Both the position numbers and the translations under genes were made by a program. Below, one piece after another: positions 23,601-34,529 of a stretch of DNA of 64,000 nt (positions are counted from its first letter, which is position 1; the number at the start of each line of letters is the position of its first letter). The notes beneath the pieces are model-generated. The model saw only the letters and a program-made list of their open reading frames with translations, was not told where the DNA came from and searched no databases. Source of the stretch: Drosophila miranda (Eukaryota; Arthropoda; Insecta; Diptera; Drosophilidae); the NCBI RefSeq assembly GCF_003369915.1, contig NC_046674.1, positions 14,198,001-14,262,000 of the forward strand, written 5' to 3'.

Positions 23601-25592
23601 CGCCCTGCCTCTGGCATCATGCAAAGCGAAAACTTGTTGTTTGCGACGGGTTTTATTGCGTCAAGTTTATTTGCCTGGGGTTTTTCCACTTTCACCTCAA
23701 ACAGAGACCCGACACGAGCACAAGCACAAGCACAGGCAAAGGCATTAACCAGCAGATGGCAGACAGAAGATGGCAGATCTAAGGTTCATCTGGGCCACAG
23801 CCTCGGCCACTAGTACTCGGTAGAGAGGCTAGCCCCAGACCCAAGAGAGTCTGTCGGGGCTTCAGGGTGTGCTCGGACGTTGGCTAGGGATCTACTACTA
23901 CCTTTGAGGTGACTTCTTTGAGGTTTACCCCCGGCTAGGGCTTCCCGAGTCAGCTGGACTGACTCCTCCATGACCCTCCAATGCAAATGCATTCAACGGC
24001 GAATGCTTTCCCACTAGTTCCATCGATACCATTCGGTTTTATTGTCTGTATAGACTCGTAAAAGTCTCGTATCTTTTCCGGTTTGCCCTCTACATCGTGC
24101 CAATTCGTTGCGTAATGCCCCAACCTGTGCTGTGGTCGCGACTCTTATGTCATTGTGTGTCGGTTTGCTTTTATTTATGCAAATCGCCGAGAAAGCGCCG
24201 CCACAGAAGTGTCTGCAAGTCATCCATCTACGAAAGCCTTTCGAGCCATCGCTTGGACATGGACTTCGATGGCGTTGAATAGTAATTCGCCTCAGATTTG
24301 CATGGGCAATGTCCCAGACCAAGACAGGGGGCGAATGAGTAGGGCGTGGATTAGAGCTCGGCACAGAAGGCTATGGGCCATGGCCTGCTATACTTTGTTC
24401 CCCTGCCAAGCAGAAGCACTGTCCCCCCCCAAGTAATGAAGTCATACTCTCCACAGGCTCCACTCCATAGGCAGACGCACGGCGTTGCTTAGTCATAAAA
24501 TGTAAAAAATAAAAAAAAACTTAACGACCCCGCAATGTCTAGTGGAAACTTTTCGTAGAAACTGTTTGATATGCCAAACAACATCTGAACTCGTCTTAAT
24601 GTTTTCGGGTACTTAATTCTCTAAACATTGCCCGCACGGATCATTAGAACGGTGAAGAAAATGATCTCTAAACGATCGAAATGGGGCCTCCCAAGACGTA
24701 GGATTGATTTCCCAGTAAATATGAAAGTTAAAATCATTCAACAAACCCACCGTAGGTCATGCCCCGAATTTACTTATTAAATTCTGGGCACATTTTAACG
24801 AGTTCTCCCGTACATTGGTCTCCCTCGACTGCGGTTCCGGGTTTCACCTTCCAAGCAACAGAGAAAAAAACTACTCGTTTGAGGAGAAAAAAGTGTAATT
24901 AAACATAAGCCCGAGCTGTGGCCCACACGTGCCTCCAGGCCCGTACAAGTGCGACTCCATTTGTGGAACGAAATTAACCTTGATGACGCCAAATACGAAA
25001 GCGAATTGGCTATTGCATAACGAAAGATACATGCACGAATGTACCAAAATAAAATCGAAAAATGTTCACCGAGTAAAACGGTTTGTCAACCAAAAAATCA
25101 CCAAAAAGAAAAAGCTAGGCACAAAAGGAATTATGGATGCACCGAAGACAGATACACACTTTACGGAGTTTCGGTTTTTCGCTAAAGCCCCGGATAAAAT
25201 ATACTTTTACACTTTTCAAGCCAAACATGACTTTTCTGGTCCACTTCTGGTGGAGGGGTTCTGGGGCCAGTGTATGCCAAAATATGGGGGGCAATTGCTG
25301 GATATAATGTGATGGACCACTCACCTTCGGTTATGTCGATCTCGGCACTCTTCGACTGCTGGAACTTGCTGGCTGCCGCAGCCGCTGGACCTGGACCTGT
25401 GGGGGCGCCGGGAGCACCGGCCCTGGCGGCGCCAGACCCGGCCACGGCACCGCTGCGCACGCCCACCGAATGGTTGTCGCCGTGGTCGGACTTCATGCCG
25501 CCGCCGTAGCCGAAGAGGTCGCCCACCAGCAGCAGGGAAACGATCCCGAAGATCATCAGGCGGCAGCGCCAGGCGGTGTCCATGAGAGCCAT
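20617..25592 (-). CDS. Gene C: small secreted or signal-anchored protein with two cysteine pairs
   Basis: Three minus-strand exons (25592-25325, 21800-21602, 20803-20617) join in frame, phases 1 and 2, to give 217 residues. The start MALMDTAWRCRLMIFGIVSL carries a hydrophobic signal; the frame continues upstream only to non-ATG codons, so this ATG is chosen. A Gly/Ala/Pro-rich linker follows. Exon 2 contains ESCLPKMLCELA (C-x4-C) and a charged helix. Exon 3 contains WYFAAHMGELM and then GCANLWPNC, and ends YKVKV. The cysteine spacing and the phase-2 intron between pairs match genes A and B. It is conserved-looking and well spliced. I do not recognise the gene; the role is probably extracellular. 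Confidence 0.85.
20804..21601 (-). other. Intron 2 of gene C
   Basis: A 798-nt intron with a CAG|GTGAGA donor and a GTTCGCAG acceptor. It includes a (CTGT)n run near 21145. No nested gene seen. Confidence 0.8.
21801..25324 (-). other. Intron 1 of gene C (3.5 kb)
   Basis: The donor is AAG|GTGAGT and the acceptor TTTTTTAG. The intron carries CCCAAGCC-type repeats (23240-23300), GCACAA repeats near 23715, and two open frames of doubtful status. One is a 60-codon minus frame in a GC-rich block at 23810-23992. The other is a 127-codon plus frame at 24929-25312. Neither has splice or domain support. Confidence 0.65.
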
Positions 25593-26188
25593 AATCAAGC
25601 AAAATAAGCGCAAATTCGAACACACGTTTCACAATACAATAACAACAAAAACCAAAAAAAAATTGACCGTATAGCTCGACTGACTTATGTATATATTTTT
25701 TGGACCTATTAGCGCCCTTATTTTGACACTTTTTTCAATGGCAAGCAGGCGGGCAGGCGGATAGGCGGGCAGGCGGGCAATCGAAACGCGAACGAAATGA
25801 AAGTCGCTGGAAAAACGAAAGTCGTATTTTCCAGATTAATGACTGAACATGCAAAGAGCGGCAATTAAATTTGGCATTCAAGCGCATACAGCATATGGCA
25901 TATGGCATACGGCATATGGCTCGTTAGTAACTGTAAACCCGAAATACTCGCCGCACGCTCGCTAAAATACACACGGAGAGAGGGGGGGCAGCAGGCGATG
26001 CGATCGGTGAACGTAGCTATTTTGTATGCGGTGTGCGGTATGCGATATAGACGGTGTGCGTCCGACTCGACTCTCAGGCGGCTTGCCACTGAACCGAGCC
26101 GAGCTGCACAGAAGAAACACGGCTGTGGTCTACCGCCCGATCAGCTGTTTCGCGAGCCAGAGAGACTACCCGACCAACAGCTGTTTGC

Positions 26189-26220
<32 letters not shown>

Positions 26221-28007
26221 GCTGTGTCACTACCTGTGCGAGAGACAGCGCTCTCGGCTTACCTGTTGCCGCCGTCCGTTCGCTCACTTATCGCACTCAC
26301 TGTCACTCACTGCCGCCGTCCATCATATGGTATAAGGTTTGATTGGAGTGAACGTATGTATACTAGTTGGACTGGACGACTTGCAAGTTCGACCACCCGA
26401 AGGAGGCCAACGACCCAGCCACCCAGCCACCAAGCCACCAAGCCACCCAGCCATGGGCACCACCGTTCCGTTCCGTTCCGTTCCGTTCGACTTTACTCGA
26501 AAGCAGATATTCCCCCTTATCTAGGGTCTCGTGTTGAAGGACTTTCAAGTACAGTCCTCCATACCTGGCCAATGTCTGGGTGGATCGGGAGGCCCTTACC
26601 TGCCCATAATCACCGAAATTCTACTGCAAGTCTGACGCGTGCTTGTCACGTAGACCACTCGCAGAAATGGCAAATGTTTTGGTGATTTTATGACAGGTAT
26701 GTCCCAAGACAGATGCCAATTGAGGCCGAAAGGTCGTCGAGAATGATTTATGATCTATGCGATCCGACAAGGCCCACTGTGCGTAGAGCATCTCGACTGC
26801 AGCCAGTCGCACTCGGCCGTCAACGGCCACATGTTGCAACAAGCAGCAATCAAATCGAGAAGGAGCCACGACCAAGAAAAAAGCTGAAAGAAGCTGAACC
26901 AAGTTAAGTAATCGGACGGGTTAAATGCGCAATCGGAACGTGACTTAGCCGTGGCCGGCAGTCGCCCAAAAAATTAAAGGTAGCAGCGACAACTTTTTCT
27001 CATTGCAGTTCCGAATTGCAGCAGTCAAGTGTGGAGTGCAGTCGAACGACTCGCAGCAATCTTGGGGCTGACCAGAACAGGCCAGGCCAGGCCAAGTGCT
27101 GGGTGTTGGGTGTTGGTCGGAGCTCCATTCGGAGCAGCTGCAAAAAAGTACTAGACCTCGCTCGACTCACGGCGCGCGGCATTCGTTTGCTTAGCTTGCC
27201 TTCAAATTGCCACCGTGGCTGTCCTTCAATTGCAGCTACGCCCTGGCCCCAAAAACAGCGGCGAGAGGAAGGTTGGCCGCAGCTGGGAATACCCTACAAG
27301 AGACTCAACCCGCAACTGCAACTACGATCCAACGCTGTGGCACACTGAGGTTGTGAAGTGCATGGCCCTTCCACTGGGAGAGGGTATGGCTTGAGAGAGA
27401 AATAAGTACTCGTTTACACAAAAAACATTTTGCGCCTCGAAGGTTAAGCAGCGCAAGTGAACGCCCAAAGAAACGCAGAGGGAGAACAAAATACATGGGA
27501 GATTCGACTTCCACTTCGACTTCGACTTCGACTTCGACTCCATAGCCGTCTGTGCACCGAAGCATGTGAAGCTCTTGGGAAGGTTATTTAAATGTACAAT
27601 TTTGTTGTGCAAATGGAACAGATTTAGTATCAGTAGCCACACTCGCAGTGGCTGGAGATGCCTTCAGACAGAGGTCTCAATTGAAGCCGGATAAAGGACA
27701 GATACGACACTGTCTGCGGATGGGTCTCCTTCGTGGGAAACGAGAAACGAGAACCAAACAAGACGCAACTAGATCTTTCGGAATCGTGCGGCCAACAATG
27801 AATTGCCTTTCCGTTCCGATTCAATTCAATTCAATCTATGTATCTAATGTTTATTATTTTCTGTTGATGCTCAACTTTTGTTGCTTTTGTTTGGAATCGA
27901 TCGACACAGACTCGTACACTGGTGACTGGTAGTTTTTGGGCTTCTGGGAACATTTGAAGAGCTTGAGATCATTTTGTTAGCATTTTTCTTTTGGAATTTG
28001 GAATCAA
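25593..28007. other. Gene C upstream region and spacer
   Basis: It has promoter-like character for gene C: GAGAG tracts (25975, 26188-26221), repeated CATATGGCATA at about 25890-25920, and TCACTCACTG repeats near 26290. A CCACCCAGCCA repeat lies at 26415-26450, a TTCCG repeat at 26465-26485, and an ACTTCG repeat at 27507-27540. No coding exon supported. Confidence 0.45.
26188..26221. repeat. (GA)n microsatellite
   Basis: About 34 nt of GA dinucleotides with one GG interruption. Confidence 0.85.
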
Positions 28008-29247
28008 CTAATTATTCAGTTGGAAACTAATCAAATTCCATATTTCGGAGCTTATGTAATCAGTCTCCTGCAATAGAAAGTGTTGACTCTTATCTCTCAT
28101 GTCTCTTGTCTCATCTCTCATCCACACACTCACCAATTTCCGCATCTGTTCATGGGCAAGCAAGGACTCAGTAGTCACTAAAAAACGACGGTGTTCATTG
28201 AAACCATTCGCCATTAAAATGTTCATGAAGGCTTCTAGATGTCCGTTGAACACATCCGTTATGACATCAATGGTGTCCATGGAAAGAACCTGCAAGTTTT
28301 TGCATTCTCCAAGAGCTTCCAAAAAAACCTCTGCAGTAAATCCGTTGGGTTGGTTCTCCTCTAAGTGTACTGTCAGACGTTCCAATGTGAGTGCATATTT
28401 TGCGATGATTTTTCCAATGCTAACGTTACGATATTCGTTGCAAAACAGGGTCAACGAGCGGAGCTTCGGACATGATGGCAAGACTGAACATAATGGGCAG
28501 AACATAAACGTAAGGTTTTCCACTTGAGGATACACAAAATCATGATAATGATTCACTGAACATGTCGTGTTGTCCTCTGCTGTTATTATACATAAAGTTT
28601 CAAGTTTCTTCAGATGAACGCATACTTCAAGAATATGGTTTACGCTTGCGCTACTGGCCGAATAAATCGACAAATATTCCAGGTGTTCCAGTCTCTGTAA
28701 ATGGCTGACTATAACATAGTCATCGAGTGCACATGTAAACGAAGTAATTGTCGGATAATTCGATATTAAATAACGTGGATAGGACAATCTTACCCTCAGA
28801 TTTCGAAATATAGCATATTTCCAATCTTTTGCAGCCTGTATTAATGTCAAGAAGAATATCCGATTCCACATAATCCAGACTCCAAATCCGAATGAATTCG
28901 AGGTCTTTCATGCTTAAAATGGATTTGATCGCGTTGATATTCCCATTTGATACACACAATTGAGCGCATGCCAGTTTAGAGCAATACTTTGGCACAAGAT
29001 TTATAACTGACTCCCCTACAAGGAGATCGATGTTAATTTTGACTACAGAGGATCCACACGTTGCCAGAATAACTTTCAGATCGTCGTCTATGAATTTGGA
29101 ACAGGCAAGTTCTGCGTATCGTCCGCAAGCATGGAAAAGAAGTGCGCTTCCAAGCATTTGGTGTGCGTCGGCCAGATTCAGTTGGTCCGTCTCGTCCAGG
29201 TAACCGAACACTATGTCAACGATCTCCAGGGGTAAGTTAAGTAGCAT
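28008..29247 (-). CDS. F-box / leucine-rich repeat protein
   Basis: Three minus-strand exons (29247-28794, 28708-28134, 28067-28008) give 362 residues. The first ATG (29247, context CAAAATG) opens straight into an F-box (LLNLPLEIVDIVFGYLD, residues 2-40), which would bind Skp1 in an SCF ubiquitin ligase. The rest shows irregular leucine-rich repeats (LQRLEHLEYLSIYS, LKKLETLCII, CPKLRSLTLF, CKNLQVLSMD), the expected substrate-binding face. What looks like a frameshift near 28.75 kb is an 85-nt intron (GTAAGA to TTATAG) that joins the frames exactly. A second, 66-nt intron (GTGAGT to TTTCTATTGCAG) is a multiple of three and would be missed by ORF scans. The substrate is unknown. It is related in layout to the pseudogene at 46.7-47.6 kb. 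Confidence 0.8.
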
Positions 29248-29641
29248 TTTGAAGCAAAAATGAACAAAAAACAAAAGTCACAAAAAAAACACGTCTTTGC
29301 AATGACACAGCACACAGAAAAAGTACATATAAATCAAAGATGGGAGTCCTTAAAGCTTGGCGATATATTGTGTACATAAATATATCGATGTTTACCCAGA
29401 GATGCATCTGGGTCGTCATTTAGTGGAATTTAATTCGAATTGGCTTAGAATCAGTTTTGGGCTATGTTCCATTCTCGTTGTCTCCTTCTATCCTTCGTTC
29501 TATTGCCACAATTCTAAAACGACTCTCACTCTCGCTCGCTCACAGAAAATAGCGAAGCTCGTGTGAAGCATAGGAAAAAAACGGAACGGGACTCTGTTTT
29601 GCTGTGTGACTTTCAGTCTCTATTCTGCGGAAAGAGCACAT

Positions 29642-29685
<44 letters not shown>

Positions 29686-32404
29686 CAGAGACGAGAATCC
29701 GATGGGACTCCGCTTATGCCTCATGAGAACAGCTGATTTTCAACAACACATTTTCAACACCAACAAAATAATGAAAAACAACAGAAAAATGGTCGAAATG
29801 CTCATATTTATCTACTAATTTCATCAATTCAAGGTGGAATTCTTGGGAGTTCTTCCTCACGCCATCAAAATCCCTGATATTCTCCTCCTATTTATCCAGC
29901 AGTGTCATCAAAATGGGTTATCCAATCATGCAATTAATTTAAAGTATTTTTTTTAAGGATTATATTATATTTGAAGGTGCAATAAACGGGGTATACATAT
30001 ATGTACATACATATATAGTCAGTGATATGTTCCGGAATGAAACCTCTATTGTACATTAATCGATGTGTTTTTTAAACTAAATCTTATTGGCTCAACGCTT
30101 GGCAATTAAAGACATTTAATGCCCAGATTAAGAAATGGTTAGATTGGTTTGTCAATTAAATTAAGTTGCAGCAATAAATAGACGCGAAATGCGAAGAAAT
30201 GCACCCCGGCCGAGCGGCAAACGGAAGCAGAAGCACAAGCCTCCATTGGGGGCTGTGGGGGTTTTTCTACACGGTATCCATGCACAGCAAGGGCATGCCC
30301 TGTTTCGATGGAGTCGTGCACTTTGAGGCAGGATGGAGTGCCTCCAATCGCCACAAGTTCTTTGTGGATAACCGGTATCCGATAAGCGACTCGGGCCTGT
30401 GTTTCTGTTGAGGCTGGGGATGGTGGGGAGGGGGAGGAACCTCAGAGCAGGAAGGACACCGCCCGCGGCGTCCCGTTTATTTACATCACATTTAATTTAT
30501 GCCAAACGCGTCGCGTCTTTGCATTTAATTGTGAAATTAAATTTGATGCGATTAATGTTGACACAACATGCGATTAGTGTGTGTGCACGGGTTAGTGGTC
30601 TCCTCGGTTCGGCTCGGCTCGGCTCGGATCGGGTGGGTCCTTGTGGTTAGCCCCTTGGGTGCGTACCGCGAGGGGGAGGCACGGCACGGCACGGTATCTC
30701 CCTCTATTAGCCAATCGACTTGCATTTGCCAAATAATCATTGTTGATAATATTGCAATATTCGATGGCAGGCGACGTCAGCGTGGACAGGCCTTACATAA
30801 ACAATAATTAAATGTAGCCAAATTAAATTTTACACAAAAGCAGAAACCAAAGTGACAGCTGGGCGGGCCCCAACCTCGGCCTCGGCCTCGGCCACAGTCT
30901 CCTCCTGGGCTTGCAAATGTCTGCATAATTATGTGGTGCATGTGGGTGGTTGGGGCTGCCGCACTGAGTGGTTGAGTGGTTGGGTGGTTGGGTGGTTGGG
31001 GGTTGCTTGTGGGTCTGTCGTGGCTGATAATATGCAGTTTAATTACAGAACACCAAGGCCCACAAACAACAATAATAGGGCCCCAAGTGGGGGCCCAGGA
31101 AGTAGTCGCTGCTGCAATGCTCTTTTCCAGGGATTGAGCTGCTAAGCTGCTCTGTGAGAAAGTCTTTTCAACATTGCGTCTTTTATCTCTGCTCAACACA
31201 AATCGAAGAGTAGCTGCTTGGTTGGTCAACATTTTGGTGAATAAATTCAAATTAGTTTGCCCTGCCCCCTGCCCCTGCCCAACCCATCCACCCGTCCTGC
31301 CAAACAATTCCGGCTTCTCCGACCCCCAACCCAAGGAAAGGGGCCGCGCATCACTTTTAATTTTCCATCCGAGACAATGTTCCTTCGTGGTCCTGTCAGG
31401 CGCACACATACACATGCACATACACAGAGCACATGTGTATGTGTGTGTGTGTGCAACGCTGTTTATTGGCATCTATTGGATAATGGAATTTATGCGAAAC
31501 ATTTGTTCGGCTTCGCCTGCACTTCAAAGGGTTATTGTGGGACTTTGTCCAGTTAGTTGTGATTAGGGCCATCGCCTGGCAACAGGCCCGGCCGTGGCCG
31601 GGGCCGGGGAGGGGCATCGCTTTAAGGTGTCTTTGCGTAAGCCAGTCGAAACGTTTTCTTCGAGGCACGTACTTGGCCATCAACAAAGGCTAATACTTGT
31701 CTAAATTGTCGTGAATCCATTGTCCAGTGTCGATACCTTGGAAGGGACTGGCATTATTTTAATTAAACTCATATTTATGTCATTCATTTGCGTTTTTCAT
31801 TTAACAAAATGCCTCCTTGCTTTCCATAGAGAGAGAGAGAGTGAGACAGTGGAAACTGTTGACCGGCAGAAATATTAATTTCAGTCGAGTCCCATCCGTG
31901 TTAATTACAATTATTCTCTCGCTCTCTTATTGTGCTTTTTTTTGTCCGGCGCTGTTGACTTTTTTTGTGTTAATTAGTGTAAATATATGAATGTTGTGCG
32001 GTGCGGTGCGGTGCGGTGCCCCCACTAGTTGCCACAGTGGCGCTCCAGGAACAAAGGACCCGAGGAGTGCATCAAATGGAGAATTTTCACGGCAGGACGT
32101 GTGCTCTGAATGATAATTAAACAAAACTTTATAATTAACAAATATGACAAATTGACAGCTGATTGGGGATGCTGGTCGTCCTTTTGGTATACTGTTTTTT
32201 TTTTTTGTTTGTTTGTTTTTATTATGAAACTTCCGACAGTCGATTAATTTATTAATTTTGAATAAGTTTACTTTAAAAAAACACACGCACATGTGCGTAA
32301 ATATGATGAAACAATGGAAATGGAACACCAAACAGTCGAAATGTTTTGTGTCGACGAACACGGGCCCTGACATTAATCATACACCCTGACACCCATCATA
32401 CACA
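29248..32404. other. Spacer with microsatellites
   Basis: No gene supported. It contains a (TG)n tract at 29641-29685, GGCTC repeats near 30605-30630, a (GTGGTTGG)n run near 30965-31005, opposing CA/TG tracts near 31400-31455, and a (GTGCG)n run at 31998-32020. The 231-codon minus frame at 30777-31472 spans these repeats and is not convincing. Confidence 0.45.
29641..29685. repeat. (TG)n microsatellite
   Basis: A TG tract of about 45 nt with TATG interruptions at the ends. Confidence 0.85.
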
Positions 32405-33447
32405 CATCGGCATTAGTATTTTGACAAAAATTATGCACAACATATTCGGTTGTAACTTCTTATTTTTTCAAACTAGAAACTATATTTTTTTATCGTAGAA
32501 AGGTAAAAGTATGATAAGTGGGTTCATTGTGAAATGAAAATTAATTATTCCCAAACAGACGGTGGCATAAGTATTTTGACTTTTTATGATGAATCAGCAA
32601 AATATATATCCTCCCTTTGCCTCTATCACCTTTTGCAGACGTCTCGGAACTGAGCTGTGGATATAAGCCAGCAGAATTTCTCTCCAGAGTGATTTCACCT
32701 CTCAGATTTTATTCTCACGGTTCCTTATCAAATTTGGAGTCCGGTTTTTATATAAGACCAGAGATTCTCGATAGTGTTTAATGGTTGGGCTCTGGGGCGG
32801 CTAGTCCAAAGTATTAACCCCAATGTCCTTCAATTAATAGGAACTAAATTTCGCAAGCCATTGTAGGCGACGCATCCTTAAAACATTATGGTCCCACCTC
32901 CATGGATCGCTCTTACACATATAGTTGCCACTTTTTTGCGACTTTCTTTTAGGTTTCTTACGAAAACTCTTCTTTTTTTTTTTGAGCCGTGAAACTGAAA
33001 AGCTCTTGCATCGCTCCATAAAAAGTGTTTACAAAATTAAAATTTCGCCGATCAATTTTTTGGCAAACTCAAGGCGCTTTAACTTATTGCCCTGTGTTAT
33101 TTGCAGCATAGCTCTGGTTATACATATATGTTCCAAGATCAGTTTCCTTAAGACGTCTACGTGTTGTCCGTTCGCTGACATCAAAATTTCCTGTTTCCTT
33201 CAAGTCATTGGCAAACGATCGAGGAGTTTTCAAGACATCCTGCTTAAATCTACCTTGGCAGTTGTCTTTCGTGGTCTGCCATCGGTGTAGCGTTTTTTGC
33301 AGTGTTGGTTTTACAAATTTTTTTAATAGCAGCTTGTTTGACGTTAAATATACTATAATCTACTGATATTTTTCACCGTTATACTGGTTTCGCTTTCTGT
33401 CAACAGCAGATCAATGCAAATTTGTTGAAGTTCTGACAAAATAATGG
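32405..33447 (-). mobile_element. Decayed Tc1-like DNA transposon
   Basis: On the minus strand, fragments of a Tc1-family transposase appear in the expected order. An N-terminal GRPRKTT (near 33270) is followed by ERTTRRRLKETDLG and LEFAKKLIGE. The C-terminal signature LNTIENLW (near 32780) comes next, then SLWREILLAY and VPRRLQKVIEAKGG (near 32630). Frameshifts and stops break the reading frame repeatedly, so it is inactive. TAGTATTTTGAC at 32414-32425 recurs as AAGTATTTTGAC at 32569-32580, and an inverted relative (GTTCTGACAAAATAATGG) lies at 33430-33447. This suggests the paired repeat (IR/DR) ends of some Tc1-like elements. The exact ends are uncertain. Confidence 0.75.
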
Positions 33448-34529
33448 CTTGGCTTCAATGGCTTGAAATCGAACAGAACAGAACGGAACAGAACCCAGGT
33501 ATTTGGCGGCAGAGGTTCTACCTAGGACCGACCCTTGCAACCTTAGAAACCCCTAGAACATCACCAGTTACAATCCACAAACTGATCTGAATACATCGGG
33601 TCTCGAATCTACGCCACGTATGCCCGTAGCGAGATGGGTGGCTGCTTTTATGAGCGACTCGGATAAATTTGTATGCAAGAGACGAAAAACCCGTTTAAAT
33701 TATAATTTGGTAAATAATAAAAAAGGCGGGGGATATAACTAAATTATTGCATCGACCGAACTGAACTCTGTTCAGGCGAGGCGTAGTAAGACGCAAATGC
33801 CCAGGCAAAACAAACGGAATAATGCCAGAAAAAAGAGTACTTAATGGTCAATCGATCATGGGACAACGAAAAGTTCTTCGAATTGGGCAAGAACACTGAC
33901 CAATCGGGTCGCTCGGCTGAGGGCGTTCAGACGACGATGCGTTGCTGATGGGAGCCCTCGATCTGCCTGCCATCGGTCCTGGGGTAGAGTATTCCCCGGT
34001 TCGACTTGGCAGTGTGGGCCTTACGATGGCTAGCACTTTGTTTACATCTTCGATCTGCCTGATCTTAAGTACTTAAACCCCGGGCGAGCGGGCAAAAAGA
34101 GTCACTTCAATTTCGCAGTGGCGGTGATTTGAATATACTTGAATAAACACGAATGTACACGAATATAGCCGTAGCCACATGCAAATGTATACGGGTAGGG
34201 GCCCGCGTTTAGGATCTATATATGCACAGTGTTAATAACGTTGCCGACCCGACGGTTGGGCTTAATCGGTGCACGGTTGCACAATACACAAAAGCGGGAT
34301 CATTGCTTAGTTGGGCAAAAGCAAAAGCAAAAGCAAAAGCTAGAGCTAGAGCTAAAGCCAGAGCCAGAGCTAGCCCCCATCCCGTCGCTGGTTTATGGGC
34401 GGATTATCTAGGGCCTGTCGCGGTGACGGTGACCCCTGAGGCTGGTGACCCAGACCCATCGGTTGTCGCGCTTAAAACGGTTAGTGCGCGATCCGCTCGA
34501 GGTAGTTGCAATTAAGAACTGCAAGCGCA
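33448..34529. other. Upstream region of the P450 gene
   Basis: A TATATATG box at 34217-34224 may be the promoter; an initiator is not obvious. AAAAGC repeats then TAGAGC repeats run from about 34316 to 34372. Short GAACA repeats lie next to the transposon end (33470-33495). No coding exon seen. Confidence 0.45.

Noticed and set aside
24929-25312. 127-codon plus-strand open frame in intron 1 of gene C
   Set aside because: AT-rich, poor codon bias, antisense to the gene and no domain. Not strong enough to call.
26026-26685. 219-codon plus-strand open frame upstream of gene C
   Set aside because: It is built largely of GA, CCACCCAGCCA and TTCCG repeats, which explains the lack of stops.
30777-31472. 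231-codon minus-strand open frame
   Set aside because: It runs through TG, GTGGTTGG and GC repeats that keep frames open by chance; no start context or family signal.
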